Below, one piece after another: positions 11,990 to 23,991 of a DNA stretch of 64,000 nucleotides (positions within the stretch are counted from its first letter, which is position 1; each line of letters begins with the position of its first letter). Position numbers and translations under genes: made by a program. This DNA is from Phanerochaete sordida (Eukaryota > Basidiomycota > Agaricomycetes > Polyporales > Phanerochaetaceae). The stretch lies in NCBI GenBank assembly GCA_019973155.2, contig BPQB01000048.1:1-64000 (forward strand). Direction: 5' to 3'. The notes beneath the pieces are model-generated. The model saw only the letters and a list, made by a program, of their open reading frames with translations. It was not told the origin of the DNA and made no database searches.

Positions 11990-12330
11990 TTGGACTGCTG
12001 CGTCGAAGCGCGACATGCGGCCCGTTTCGCCGTCGCGCCGCACCCGCTGGAAGTCGCGCGCCACGCCGTGCTCGTACAGCGCGAACGAGCCGCAAAGTCG
12101 ACAGCGACGGGCCCGCACCCCCTCCCCCCGCATGGCGTGCTCAACATCTCACCCGTTATTGATGCTGGGCAATCTTCCCGCATCACAGCACAGCAACAGC
12201 TCCGCACCAGCCAAGCACCCTGTGGCGGATCCCCGCGATGCCCGACTTCGGGTGAAGACACGCCCGCCGCGCAGTACCTGCATCCGGTGGTCCCATTCCA
12301 CATTGACGAATGTCCCGCCGCGTTTCCACC
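11990..12330. repeat. Dispersed GC-rich repeat R, copy 3 (more diverged)
   Basis: Shares anchors with copies 1 and 2 in the same order: GCGTCGAAGCGCGAC, GTACAGCGCGAAC, CACCCGTTAT, CACAGCACAGCAACAGCTC, GCCAAGCACCCTGT and a CGCCGCGCAGT segment. It is more diverged than the other two, so the boundaries are approximate. Confidence 0.45.
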
Positions 12331-13370
12331 CGCTCAGCGACCGGCACGCGATCGGCGCGTCGGCGTTCGATGTTGAGCGCAGTTCGCTCGAAGGATATCT
12401 AGCAAGGGGGGTTCGAAAGCTAGTGGAGGCAGGTGCTCACGCTTTCTACTCGCAGTATTCGAGCGTCGGCTGTGAAATAACCACTGCCCTACGCGCGAGC
12501 CCAGCAGCCGCGCACGCCTGGACGCTTGCCGGGCTCAACTTGCCGACGGACACTAGTGTTCACATCCGCGGGGGCTTCTGCAAATCAGACGTTTGGCTTG
12601 CAAGTAAGTTAGGCTTTCACTGTTGTACGTGATTCGCGGACAGCGATCTTGCCTAATAGCTCGCCTGCCACCCGCCTTTCTGGCCCGCGACAAAAGGTCC
12701 GACGCGGTCGGTGCCGCGGCATACGGGGGTTATTGTTTGCACTACGCAGTAGTACGTCGGCCCCTGTTCGCTGCTCTTGCCACGCTATTTCTCCACTTAG
12801 CCACATCACATTGCGGTGTACACAGCATCCCTTGACGTCGCCGTCTCGGCGGGCCGAGATCTGGCCAGAACCTGGACTCTGCAAGGAAACCAGCACGGTC
12901 GTTATGCTGCGGCCCTGGTGCATCCTAGGGTCTCGGCGCTCGCTCGCCACAGCAGAGTTTCATTATTTTTCAATTACACTTCCCGCCCTCTGTATGGAGC
13001 GCCACGTTGCCACATTTCTCCCGGTCCGAAAAACACAAACTCGGCAGTCGGTCGCGCACTTAATTAACAAATACCCAGGCGTCGGGCAAGTTCGCACACT
13101 TTCTAACCCGAAACAATGGGGTACTTCTGACTTTGAGGCCTGAGGATCAGATCGAATGGGCGCCCTCCACAGTTACGTATCGTGAATGGTAGCTTGGGAA
13201 CGACGGCGAGCTCTGTGGCGACTTCTGGACCAAGTTACTATGACTGATTGAGCTTCAGAGCGTCTAATACTTCCGGAAGCCGTGCTCTGTTAAATTGTGC
13301 ACAGCGCAGCGCAGATTCTTCAAATCCCGACGCCCTCTCTTCACGGGCGTTGTCTGTCACTCTCTCCCCG
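12331..13370. other. Repeat-region spacer and UnkA upstream region
   Basis: No open frame here resembles a family I know and none could be joined into a spliced gene. The last 100 bp are the UnkA promoter and leader; CTCTCCCCGATGAC immediately around the UnkA start is repeated around the UnkB start. Confidence 0.4.
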
Positions 13371-14154
13371 ATGACACAGTTCCTTCCGGGTCGACAAGGC
13401 CCCATGTTCTCCGGCCCTTCTTACGCCGCTCACGCCGTTCCTCTACTCCCTCCCACCATGCAAGTCCTTGCGGCTACACCGTACCAGCACCCTCGCAGGT
13501 CTGCTATGAAGGCCAGCGAAGAGGAGCATTGGACGTTCTCGTGCCGCGGGACGCTAGGTGCAAGCCTTGCGGACGCCTACGACGGAGTGCTCCAAGGCCT
13601 CGATAGGCCGGACGATGCGCTCTTTCCCGCGGACTTCGTCAAAGTGTCTTTTCTCCTGCAGGTGTGTACCTCACCGCGTCCATGTCTAGGCTGAACTCAG
13701 ACCGCCGCAGTTCCTGGGCTACCCGCCCTTCCGCCGCGCGAAGAGTGTCCAGCGCGTCAAGCGCGGCGCCGCACTGCCCACGCTGCGCAGCCGCGTAGTC
13801 GAGTGCGTGGCGGAGGCGGTGGCGCTATTCATCGAGCAAGTGCGCCCATTCCCTTCGTGCAATGCCTATACCGCTCACTGACATCGCCGCGCACCAGTTT
13901 GCCTACGTGCGCCCTCAGGGTGCCGGCATGGTGTTCGGTGCGGGCGGCGTCTCGCTCCGTGATCTATACCTGCTTGAGCTGCACCGCTATGGCCGCACCC
14001 TTGTGCCTGTGATTGGATTCATGCCGTGCGCCGATGACAGCGAGGTACGTCGCGCTCCGACGTGCTTGAAAGGATACCATGGCTGACCGTGGCATGCCAT
14101 CCGCAGCTCAGCTGGCAGGAGACCCACAGTGGATATGTGCCTGCGCTACCTTGA
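13371..14154 (+). CDS. UnkA: small protein of unknown function, three-member local family
   Basis: Exons 13371-13661, 13711-13839, 13898-14044 and 14107-14154 give 204 residues. The model is supported by the same four-exon pattern in UnkB and UnkC; exon 2 is exactly 129 bp in all three. Conserved blocks are YQHPRRSAMK and EEEHWTFSC, then LFPADFVKVSFLLQ, FRRAKSVQRVKRG, RVVECVAEAVALF and DLYLLELHRYGRTLVPVIGF. There is no signal peptide, membrane segment or catalytic motif that I recognise. I recall short basidiomycete hypothetical proteins of this general layout, without function. It differs from UnkB in a much shorter last exon. The donor of intron 2 (CAA|GTGCGC) is weak in this copy. Confidence 0.62.
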
Positions 14155-15433
14155 GGCACCGACGCCAACTACGCCTGAAGGATGGTCGGAACAGTCTTGC
14201 GAATGTGGCATCCTTTCGCGACAGCTTACTCGCCACTCAACTAGTTCAGTACCATCACCTTCGCTGCCTTCCCACCATTTTTGGCCTGCTAATGACAAAA
14301 CATAATAAGCATACTTGTACGTCTTGACAACCATGTGCCCGTACTCGAGGCTGAGGGCCTTCAGTTTCAGAATCACATGCACTGCCGTCAAAAAAATGCT
14401 CGTACCAGTGGATGTATATAAGAAGATACCCACTGAGGCGACGATGAGCCACAAGGAGCTACTTACACGGAGAAAACAAGTTCTGGGGTGTAGGAACGCT
14501 CAAGTGTAGCTACGACGTTCTCTTCACTATATGCAAAACAAGCTCACCGAGTCTGGCATGTTCGCACTGGTCAGTTGGGCATCTGACAACCGGGCTACGA
14601 CCAATCAAAGGCCTGTGATAGCTACAGGCATATTTATGCATATCTCTAAACAGCTTTCACAAATGGCTGGATATTCTGACCGGCTGTGTGGCGCCCCGCC
14701 GATGAAGTCGCTGCGCCGCGGTAGTTTGCCCACGTTTGGTCGGTTTCAGGACTGCTATATGTTTCTGCACTCAGAGGATGGAGTCCTCACACTATTGTTT
14801 GGTCGGCATGCACGGTGCAACATGATGCCTTGCCTTTGATGAATTCAGCTTGCTCGAAGACGGGACGTGGTACACGGGGTCCGGACCAGCGCTTGAAGAT
14901 CGTTGCCGTTCCCCTGGCACCCGGCTTTCAACGCTTCCGCTCTTTCCCACCAAGGCAGCACGAATCTACAATGTCAGAGACCTCGATCTGCCTCTCGACT
15001 ACGTCTATCCAGCCGGCCTGAAATACGGGCGATAGCGCATACATATCTAGAGCGGTCAGTATAGCTTGACAAATGACCGGAAATACAGCCTCACTAGTAC
15101 TCATATCCCATATTCAACCAGCAGAACCGCATTCGAATATCATGAGGCTGTACGCGCGGCATATTTCATCGGTGCTGCTGGCCGCTGAGAAGATAGATTC
15201 TTGCGCTCTAGCCGATAGCCGATACACGCGGCGGCATGACTTCGAGCTGCGTCGATGTGTCGCCACACGACGATAGCCTTTGGCGCGCTTGGAAACGTAT
15301 CGTTTCCGGTTAATTCTGCCTGGTGTCTGATGCTCTGGATTTGTACCACAGGGAAGGTACAGTGTGCATGCTACCAGGCGCGACGATGGAAGCCTCGAGC
15401 CCTCGAGGCAGCTCCGCACCCGGCGTCCGTCAC
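14155..15433. other. Spacer with one coding-like fragment
   Basis: No whole gene is supported. A coding-like open stretch at about 14842-15035 reads LLEDGTWYTGSGPALEDRC and ends RIYNVRDLDLPLDYVYPAGL with a stop. It could be the last exon of an unrecognised or dead gene. I could not find convincing upstream exons. Confidence 0.3.
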
Positions 15434-15915
15434 GCAGCGTGCTGGTAGCCTCCGCCACATCCTTGGCACGCCCTTCGTGCTTGGCTCACGCTGATTCCAG
15501 GTCGCGTGGGCAGGTCTGCGTGCAGACACCGTTGCAGTCTTGGCCGCTCGCTTTCATGATATGGATTCCCGCATCAAAGCGCGAAGCCAACCAGGCTCGC
15601 TTTGGCTCCGCGCCAGCCCCGTTCAGCCCCGCCGGCCGCTTTGCATTCAGCCCTGCCCATACAGCGCGCAGGGGTCGCCCACTTGGTAGCGACGAGCCAA
15701 CATACGCCCCGGCGGCGACCACACATGGTGCGCCCGACAGCTCTCCCGTTATCTTCGCTGAGCAATCTTCTCGCAGCAGAGCATGGCAACACCTCCGCAC
15801 GAGCCAAGCACACTGTCTGATAGGCCCTCGCGATAGCTTTGCAAGCCGTTAATACAGGTTCTTGGGGGCACACGCGCCGCGCGCAGTGCTGTGTCTCTGG
15901 CGGCTCTTTCCACAT
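15434..15915. repeat. Dispersed GC-rich repeat R, copy 2
   Basis: Direct-orientation partner of 10391-10835, about 5.0 kb away. Weaker similarity extends a few tens of bases upstream of both copies. Beyond the core, 16320-16400 carries anchors like those at 11265-11310 and 11600-11640 (CTCTCCGGTCACCGAGCCTT and TTCCGCGGCAC). The two flanks may therefore be copies of one larger unit. Confidence 0.6.
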
Positions 15916-17954
15916 GGATGCATATTCCGCGTCTGCACCTGCTCAGCGCCTGGCGTGCTGAGGCTGGCTGCCGCGGATGCCAGGGCGCACGCCGGGCTCG
16001 ACGCGCCGTCGGACACCGCGCTCCTCCTGTGGACCTGTGCTCTTCCCGCAGGCTTCCTCCAAGTGGTGTCCACCCCCTACACGGGCCCACCTACGCCCCA
16101 CAGACCCGGTCACCCGGATCCCCGCCATGCCGCCGCGCAACGCATCCGCGGCGCGCATCGCATGGCAGCGCATCGCCGCGGCGCCGGAACCGCGGTGCCG
16201 GTGTACGTCGCGCCGGTGCGTCCGCCCTCGTGCTCGCTCGCGGCGAGAGCTGCGCACCACCAGGCCGCCACCACGGCGTCGACACGCGCCCGGCGCATGC
16301 GTGCCCCGCCGGGCTGCACACAGTTCCATCGTCTCTCCGGTCACCGAGCCTTCCGCGGCACAGAAGACAAATATGCAGCGCTGGCCGCGCTGTCCCGCCC
16401 GCAGCGAAGTTGGCCGGTAGGAGTGGCGGTGCGCTGGCGTTCCCTTGGAAGCGCCGCGGCGCTCTGGTTTCGGGTCGCGTGGTCGCCCCTGCCTACTGGA
16501 TGATTTCTCGCACGGATCTGAAGCAGCGTACAGAACCAAACCCAGCCACAAGCCCTGTCAATGTGCCCGGCATGTCAGCGGGATGTCATACCACTGTCGG
16601 TTCTGGGCAGCGTGACGAGCCGGGCCTACTCCTGACAGCTTCTTGCAACAACGTTGTGCATGATAGTGAGCCCCGCGTCCACGCTCTGCCTTCGACCGCG
16701 CCACACATCGACGAACGGTGTGCCCACAGCCATTGCTTTCCCGGCGCATCTCCTCGGGCCCTGCGAACGGAACGGACACCTTGAAGCAGCCGTGGTACGT
16801 GCAATGGGCCCTCGGTGCCACCTGCGAAACCTTCGCAATAGGAGCCGTGCTCATGATCCGTTAGGATGCTCGCCTAACCCGCAGTCTGACCACGAGCAAG
16901 GCGATGCGCGATGAGCGTTGGGCCTGTGCTCCCTTGACAATATGCCCCCGCCCTGCGACGGCGAAGCTTTTGTTCAGTCGTTACCGCAGTCCTGCGCGTC
17001 CGTTGGAAGCGCCGCATCGCCACGACGTCGCTCCTTCGTCTAGACAGCCCTAGCCTTCATCGCGACGCGGTTATCTGGGTACGGGGATGGATGCCGGTCG
17101 GCGCCTCATCGTAGCTGCCGTCCACCTGCAACCACAGAGGTCCCCGTTGCTTCCTCACTGATAACTCAGGTATGTGCGTCTCGAAGTCCAGAGCACCGCG
17201 ATGTGCCTTACGTCGCTCATGGAAGCAATGAAAAGTCGGTTTCGCTCGTCGCAGCACGGCGCCGCGGACGTCGGTGGTACGAGCCGTGGCTCGGTGGGGC
17301 GTCAATCGTACCCCTGCAGGAAATTTACACAGCATGTAGGTTGCGGCGCAAGCGCAAATCACCCCGTGAACGCCGTCGCTGTGCAGGTACGACGTCTCTG
17401 CCTGTGGCTGCTTTGTGTATTCTCGGCCACCGGTGCTCACGTTGGACATAGGGCACGATCATTTCTGCGCGGGCGGTGTGTAATGTCCGCCATCCGGTTG
17501 TCGATTTGGAGTACGCCGCGGTTGTCGTCGACGTCCGGCCGCGGAGGTCACATTCGCTGCAGTGCAGGCCCGGTAGCTCCGCAGCTCTGGACAGCATTTG
17601 TGCTGGTCAGCTATGTCCGCCACCAGCAGCGACAATCAGTAACAACCGATGCACATCGTCTCCGGCGACCATCTTCGCCCCAATCGGTGGCGCAATGTCC
17701 CTGACTCGTTGAGCGTTGATTGGGCGCCGTACTCCGGGAGCGATCGCAAGGTTCGCTGGTGGCAATGGATCACACTAGACGCAGCACAGCAAGGCTTCCC
17801 TCATCAGCCACAGGACTCGTCTTGAAGATTGTGGAATGTCTGGCTTTCCTGGCTTTTGATATACTTCGAGAGTCCCTGCCTTTTATATGGCTCGCCCTAG
17901 TGCTTCTAGAATTGCTCAAACCTCGGCTTTATTTCCCCACATACCTTATCTGCC
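15916..17954. other. GC-rich spacer with decayed repeats
   Basis: Long open frames here are on both strands and overlap heavily, as expected of GC-rich non-coding DNA. None has a family-like sequence. A minus-strand frame at 17057-17449 is open but unrecognised. Confidence 0.35.
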
Positions 17955-18815
17955 ATGCTCTCCCCGATGACGCAGTTTCTTCTCAACCTACAGGACCCCG
18001 TGTCTTCTGGGGCGTCGCAGGCCGCGCTCGCGGTCCCTCCAGCACCTCCCATCATGCGCCTCCTTGAAACCACGTCGTACCAGCATCCTCGCAGGTCTGC
18101 GATGAAGCCCGGCGAAGAGGACCACTGGACGTTCTCGTGCTGCGGGACGCCGGGCGCAAGCCTCGCGGACGCGTACGCGGGGACACTAGCGGACCTCGAC
18201 GCGCCGGACGACGTGCTCTTCCCCGCGGGCTTCCTCAAAGTGACGTTTCTCCTCCAGGTACGTGCTCACCACACGTGTCTCCTGCACGCTGAGCCGGACC
18301 GCCCTGGCAGTTCTCCGGTTATGTGCCCTACCGCCGCGCGAAGAACGTGCAGCGGGTTAAGCGCGGCGTCGCGCTGCCCACGCTGCGCCGCCGCGTCGTC
18401 GAGTGCGTCGCGGAGGCGGTGGCGCTGTTCATCCAGCAGGTGCGCCCGCCCCCCATGCGAAGTCTGCGCCGCTCACCGCGGAGATCGCGACACATCAGGC
18501 GGTCGATACGCGCCCCAGGGGCAGCAGCGTCGTGTTCGGCGCGGGCGGCGTTGAGCTGCGCGATTTGTACCTCCTCGGGCTGCACCGCTATGGCCGCACG
18601 CTTGTCCCTATGCTTGGCTTCGTGCAAAGCACCGGTGGCCGCGAGGTGCGTCGCGCTCCAACGTACTTGCAATTAGGTCAAGGCTGATCATAGCATATCG
18701 CACACAGCTCAGCTGGCACGAGATCCCCCATGGCTATGCACCTGTATTTCCCTGGGTAACTGACGCCGACCACATCCAGGAGACGGCCGAGTCAACATCC
18801 TGCGATGACGTATGA
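17955..18815 (+). CDS. UnkB: small protein of unknown function, paralogue of UnkA and UnkC
   Basis: Exons 17955-18257, 18311-18439, 18499-18645 and 18708-18815 give 228 residues. The start is MLSPMTQF. Exons 2 (129 bp) and 3 (147 bp) match UnkA in length. Conserved blocks are YQHPRRSAMKPGEEDHWTFS, ADLDAPDDVLFPAGFLKVTF, YRRAKNVQRVKRGVALPTLR, RVVECVAEAVALFIQQ and GGVELRDLYLLGLHRYGRTL. The last exon (LSWHEIPHGYAPVFPW, then TDADHIQETAESTSCDD) is longer than in UnkA. No known domain is recognised. Being the closest pair, UnkA and UnkB look like a recent duplication 4.6 kb apart across the R repeats. Confidence 0.66.
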
Positions 18816-20859
18816 TATGCCGTCCTTTTGGCACAGAACTTCGCCTTATCTTGGTACTTATGTTTATTTACCTACACTCTTCGGATGTACTGTAGTGTTA
18901 CAACTACACGCGACTGCGACTCGGACCAAACCCTTCGGAGCAAGGTGGCGACGCTCCGCCGGAGCGACGTCTATGCAGCGTATTGCAATCGATGAAGGAC
19001 CTGCATCACCTACGCGCATATTTCTGGATATCTGTATGCAGCATTCGACAGATACAAAGTATTCGGGGCAAAGACTCTCTTCTCGAGAACTTCGTATAAT
19101 GGCCCGACTAAATGATGTGGCCACCTCCAAGACTCAATAATATTGGCGGCGGCGCACATCCGCTTCAGCAGTCCAGCGGTCTGTCTCTACAGAACGTCCG
19201 CGCCTGGACAAGACGCTTAAGAGTGTCCGGGGTCCTACTTCCCGCGAGTCACGATGCACGATAAACCTTAGAAGTTTCAACGTCTCGCCCATCTTGATAT
19301 GTAGTACCTCGACCATATCAGCTCCGACCAGAATCTCATGTATCTGACGCTTTCGAAATGCTTCGTGAACTATATCCACATGGATATATGGAAGTTGGGA
19401 AGTTTTATCGATGCCTTTTAATAGGCTTTTATCCAGCTTCGATCTCCTCCTTTGGGCGAGTTGTCACGCGCCCATCTCTCAGACACCTGGGAATATTCAT
19501 GGCAACTCAGACCCAGGCTCGTATTGATACCAGGCCTCATAGCGTGACGTGACAGTGCCGCCCTGGCACCAAGGAACGCCTCCTCAGGTCTCTGTACACG
19601 AGGACAGGGGAAATGAAATGCGCCTGTTCCAAAGCGTCCGGAAAAGAAAGCTCACAGGTGGATGTCCGCGACTAGCCATCATCTTGACTCGTGCAAGACA
19701 CCTGATGCCCTTGCACCGCGCAGTGAGAAACCCTGGCGTGTTTGCCGTCCTTCCTAGCTGCTGAGTTGCCGGCTTGCTGACGTCGACAGAGCCTGCTTCT
19801 GGAGGCGTCGAAAATGGCGCGAAGGCAACGTGATCTAGTCAGATCCGAGCCAAGTCTGGCGTAAGCTCGTAACGTCGAGCTGTAATAATCCAGATACATG
19901 GCATGCAGTCTGCGAAGGTAGTCGGCTCAGATATTTATGATGTCGCTCGCAAACAAGCCGTGAGATCCTGCGATGTGCAGCTCACTGCTGGACGCGCCGT
20001 GCGGAAATTACCCTTCTCCGCGGCCTGTGCATCCTTCGGCAAGGACCCTCCAGGCGGGTCCAGTTCGGCGTGCGCTTTGGCTCCGCGGGGCCGGCTGTTT
20101 CTTCACGGCTCGCTACTTGCCGGAGACGGCGGACGATCATCTGGCGACGGAGATGAGTATTACCCGTTCGAGTAAGTTCGAGTGCTTCCCGTGCGAGGCG
20201 TGTGAGGCATCACAGACACGCTAGTGACAGTGTGGCAGCAGTGCGTTTTCGGCCTACGTCGTTTGAAACGACTTACACCGTCGCCACAACTCCTGCAAAA
20301 CGTTTTTAGCAGTGCAGCGTCCCTACGTTATTTCGGAGGCTTTCGCCAGAACAGCGGACCCGAGTGGTCACATAGCTTACAGTGGCCTTCACTCAATACT
20401 GTTATGGCAGCTCCATAGCACCCCTTGAGATTTGACGAATTTTTAAAGCACGCCTAGTCTGCGCCCCTTCAATTCGCGCTAACCATCCACGTTTGAGCTA
20501 GCACCCGTTTCTTGGATACCTGCACGGCACAGCCTCGTTGGATTGTGTGAAGGTCTCTCACCCGGCTGTCTGGTGTCCACATGCAAGCCACCCTTGCGTT
20601 TCAAGCCTCGCCGAACAATGAGGGCAGACTTTGGCACGCCGGCTGGCTCTCTGCCTGTCCAATAGGTCAAACGTACGCTTTGCTACCCCCCTTACTGCAT
20701 TGTACTCCTGCACTCCGATGCATGGGTGCTGGGTGGATCATGCTACTTATACACTAGGTTTGACGCAGTGCCTCTGCAACATACCTTGCAGACCCACCGC
20801 CCCGATCACCTACTCTATTGTTCTACAGCATTCCGCATTCTTCCCATACCGTTTCTTCA
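18816..20859. other. Spacer between UnkB and UnkC
   Basis: No supported gene. A minus-strand stretch at 19134-19379 reads like coding sequence (IHEILVGADMVEVLHIKMGE) but has no ATG in place and no recognisable family. The rest shows nothing I can name. Confidence 0.35.
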
Positions 20860-21672
20860 ATGATTCATCGTCCCAATCTCGAGATTCTGTCCCATGACTA
20901 TCACCATCCACGCCGCGCGGTAATGAGAGCGGGAGAACAGGACCGCTGGACGTTCTCCAACAATGGCATTGAAGGCGTCAACCTTTTGGAAGCTTACGAA
21001 AGACGTTTGAGCAATCTCGATGGTGCAGACGACAAACTTCTTCCTGCCGACTTCGTCAAGGTCTCGATCATGATTGCGGTATGTCCTAGGCCTCTACTAT
21101 TCCTTGATTCTGCTTTCGACATCGCTGTCTAGCCGAGTGGCTATGCGAAATATCGGCGCATCAAGAACGTCCAACGCACACGGGGTGGCGTGTTTCTGCC
21201 CACCTCGCGGCGCAGGGTTGTCGAATTTGTCGCTGAAGCAGTAATGCTGTTCTTGAGGCAGGTGTGTCGACAGCATTGGCACGTATCTCCGTGGGGCAAC
21301 CACTAATATTCCTGCGTAGGCAAAGGCCGCCGGCGACCACACAGGCGCAGGCAACAGCATCGCTCTCGGCCCAGGTGGTATTGGGCTCGAGGATTTGTAC
21401 TTGGTCGGACTACACCGTTACGGCAAGACTCTCTTGCCTATTCTTGGTTACGTGCCCGCCAACACTGGCCCTGTATTCGCCCCGGAGGTCGGTTACATGT
21501 GCTGCTAAAGTACGTGCGTGCTGATTTACATTGTTAATTTATGCAACAGATAGAGTGGTCAGTCTATTCTGACCTTCCTGGCTGCGAGGGTCTCCAAAGC
21601 TTCTCGCAAGTTCATGCCTGCTTTGATGGCGTTGAAGGTGTTCCAAGCCTTAACGCCACAATCCAGGCTTAA
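20860..21672 (+). CDS. UnkC: small protein of unknown function, diverged paralogue of UnkA and UnkB
   Basis: Exons 20860-21078, 21133-21261, 21320-21487 and 21550-21672 give 212 residues. An in-frame ATG at 20818 is an alternative start. It keeps YHHPRRAVMRAGEQDRWTFS, LLPADFVKVSIMIA, YRRIKNVQRTRGG, RRVVEFVAEAVMLFLRQ and DLYLVGLHRYGKTLLPILGY. Exon 2 is again 129 bp. The last exon begins IEWSVYSDLPG, matching LSW.E at the same place in the paralogues. Its clear coding conservation despite divergence from the GC-rich pair argues that the family is under selection. Function is unknown. Confidence 0.64.
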
Positions 21673-22139
21673 TCTGCCTTCTCATCTCCGTATCGCTTCA
21701 TATCATCCTTTGACCGCTCTTCGTGTCGGAGAGTCGCTTCTCCCTCTGCTTTTTACCCTCTTTACTTCAGACTCGCTTCATACCGTTGTTGCCGACCTTC
21801 GTCCCACCATCATGCCCTCGTCCCGGAGACTACATATTTGTTTGCGTTTACTACTCAGCTGCCGACTGTTGTGTTATATTCAATGAGTATTGTCTTTAAC
21901 TCCTCGACTCGCAAGCTGAAGCTTGTGTCTCTGATTCCAGACCGCCATCCCACAGTCTAGCCTGGCGCCTCACCGAGACCTCATGCTCGGGCGACACCGC
22001 CCTGCATGCAGCAGGCAATCTCCAGGAGTACAAGATTGGGTTTTCATTGCGGAAATAGTACACGTTGCATGCTAGTTATGCCGGGGAGCAACTTCCAAAA
22101 GCAGAGTCCTATGCCACGACCATGACCGTCCACTGCCGT
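21673..22139. other. 3' to 3' spacer between UnkC and the WD40 gene
   Basis: I see nothing here beyond probable 3' untranslated regions; the sequence is pyrimidine-rich on the plus strand around 21680-21860. Confidence 0.4.
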
Positions 22140-23617
22140 CTACACTTTCAGCGCGCGGATGCTCTTGCCCATCGCAATGGCAACCCACTCGCCGGGCGCG
22201 ACGTGGTTCGAGAGTCCAGCGATCCTCGGGCTCCACGCGGCGTTCACGATCTCGGACGGACCGGTGTACGCCATGACGGGGTCCTGGACGATCCGCTTCT
22301 TCGTCTCGGGGCGCGGACTCGCGCTGAGGCCGGCGGTGCTGCCCGGGCCGTGCGTATGTCCGCTGCGCGGCGCAGGGCTCGCGGAGGCCTGGCCCGCGAG
22401 ATCCCAGAGCAGCAGCTGGCAGTCGTCGCTGGCCGTCGCGAGCAGCGGCGGCTCCGTCCCGCCGCCGGCTGACCAGGCGAGCGCATTTATGGGCGCTTGG
22501 TGCGCGTGCAGCTCCATCACGGGCTGTCCTGGGCTGCGCATGTCGAGGATCTGGACGTCGCGCCCGTCCTGGTGGAACGTCGCCATGTAGTTCGAGTCGG
22601 CGGGGTTGAAAGCGATGCGAAGGAGGGGAGAGGTGTGGGGACGTGCGGAGGTGCCTGGCGAACCAGGAGTAGAGCCGCCGTTCGACGATGCTGGAGGGGC
22701 GGACTTGGGCGGCGGTGTCTCGTAGAGGATGGTGCTGTGCTCGAGCGAGCGAAGGTCGAACGCTCGCAGAGAGCCGTCTGCGCCGACGGACACGAAGATG
22801 TCTGTTGATTGGGGCAGCCACGCGACGTCGTAGACTTCGCGGTCGTGGGCAATCAGCTGGGTTATCGCGGTGGACTTGTCGATGTTCCAGACTGTGCATG
22901 TAGTGTCGATGGATGCGGTGACGATGAGATTTGGGGACTTCTCGTTCCAAGAGAAGTTGGTTAATGGTGCGCCGGTCGAGTGGTTCTGCACTTTCGATTG
23001 CTGGAGAGAACACGCCGGTGAGTCCGCGACAAGAGTCGCGAGGAGAAGAGGTGGCATGAATCAAGAACGTACCCCCGATAAAGCGGCTCGCAGAGTCAAC
23101 CTGTGCCCGCCGGCTTGCGGGGAACTCTGCGCTTTGCCGACGTAGCCCCCGCCCCCACTACCCCCAGAAGACTGGTCACTGGCGTACTCCCACACCCTCA
23201 GCGCGTCTCCGGTTGTCGCCAGTAGCTCCGTTTGTGCTGGCTTCTCGCTCCAGGGGAAGGTATTGGCGGATGCTGGCTGCCATTGCAAGCTTGTGGCGGG
23301 ATATCCGTGGTGGGCTTCGACCAGGGTCACGAAGTCGGGATAGTACGAATCGCCGAAGTCTGCGGCGTAGTCATCTTCAACAAGCACGCGCTCATCCTGC
23401 AATCCAACGATCGCTATGCGATTGCGGTAGTCATCCGTGAGCGAGCCCAGGCCGAGGCGGAAGGAGGAGCGTGGTCGATGCTGGTGCCCCGGAGCGGGAG
23501 ACTTGCACCAGTCAAGGGCATAGACTGGCCCTGGGGTTCCTAGTTAGCGCGATAATGCAAGAAGAGATGCGACAACGTACATGGTGCCTCGTATTGCAAG
23601 ACTGTACTCTGTGTCAT
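22140..23617 (-). CDS. WD40-repeat protein, WDR68/DCAF7 (AN11/TTG1) family
   Basis: Scaffold beta-propeller protein; family members bind kinases and can act as a CUL4 substrate receptor. Exons 23617-23581, 23530-23073 and 23000-22140 give 451 residues, longer than the roughly 340 of animal DCAF7 because of extra loops (for example TPPPKSAPPASSNGGSTPGS). The start reads MTQSTVLQYEAPWPVYALDW, close to the family start YEAPW..YA. Further signatures are RIAIVGLQDE, PLTNFSWNEKSPNLIVTASI, DTTCTVWNID, QLIAHDREVYDVAW, VSVGADGSLRAFDLRSLEHS, ATASDDCQLLLWDL and IVNAAWSP. The C-terminal WVAIAMGKSIRALKV matches the final strand of the family. Single copy, and unrelated to the surrounding F-box genes apart from both families being linked to ubiquitin ligases. 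Confidence 0.86.
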
Positions 23618-23991
23618 ATCCAGCGTCGGCTACCGGTCCTTGTTCCCTCGACGACCTGATCGCTTCAACAGGACTGTGATTCCAGAGATACTCTAGGGAG
23701 GAAGATGGAGTACACAAGATATAGGCCTGTCACAGGGCGCGAAGCTGAAGGTAGAGAGGCCGAGCGTGAGCACAGTGAGGGTTATGTGGAAGTCCTGCGA
23801 CCGTCGAGCGCAGCACTATTATGGGCGTCTACAATATTCCTGTTCTCAACCTTCGTCATCGCTGGAACCGAGGGCAGTAAACGACCTGTATCTTCACACG
23901 ACAGAGCATAAAGGTACTCTTCAAGCACTTATTTTATGCTCAGGATGGCTCATGTGATGTACAGGTCGCGCTCGCTCGCCGTTGTCCCATA
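23618..23991 (+). promoter_or_regulatory. Promoter and leader of Fb2, duplicated before Fb3
   Basis: From 23798 (GACCGTCGAGCGCAGCAC) to the Fb2 start this region aligns with 25725-25909 before Fb3, including TATGGGCGTCTA and CCTGTTCTCAACCT. A leader intron of 51 bp is likely at 23914-23964 (AAG|GTACTC to TACAG). It matches a 51-bp intron at 25832-25882 before Fb3. Sequence left of 23798 is not shared. Confidence 0.5.

Noticed and set aside
10670..12632. Several long overlapping open frames in the GC-rich region
   Set aside because: Frames on both strands overlap, are Arg/Ala/Pro-rich and are not conserved between the repeat copies.
22072..23064. 330-codon minus-strand frame overlapping the WD40 gene
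   Set aside because: Another frame of the same strand encodes clear WD40 repeats; this one is Arg/Pro/His-rich noise.
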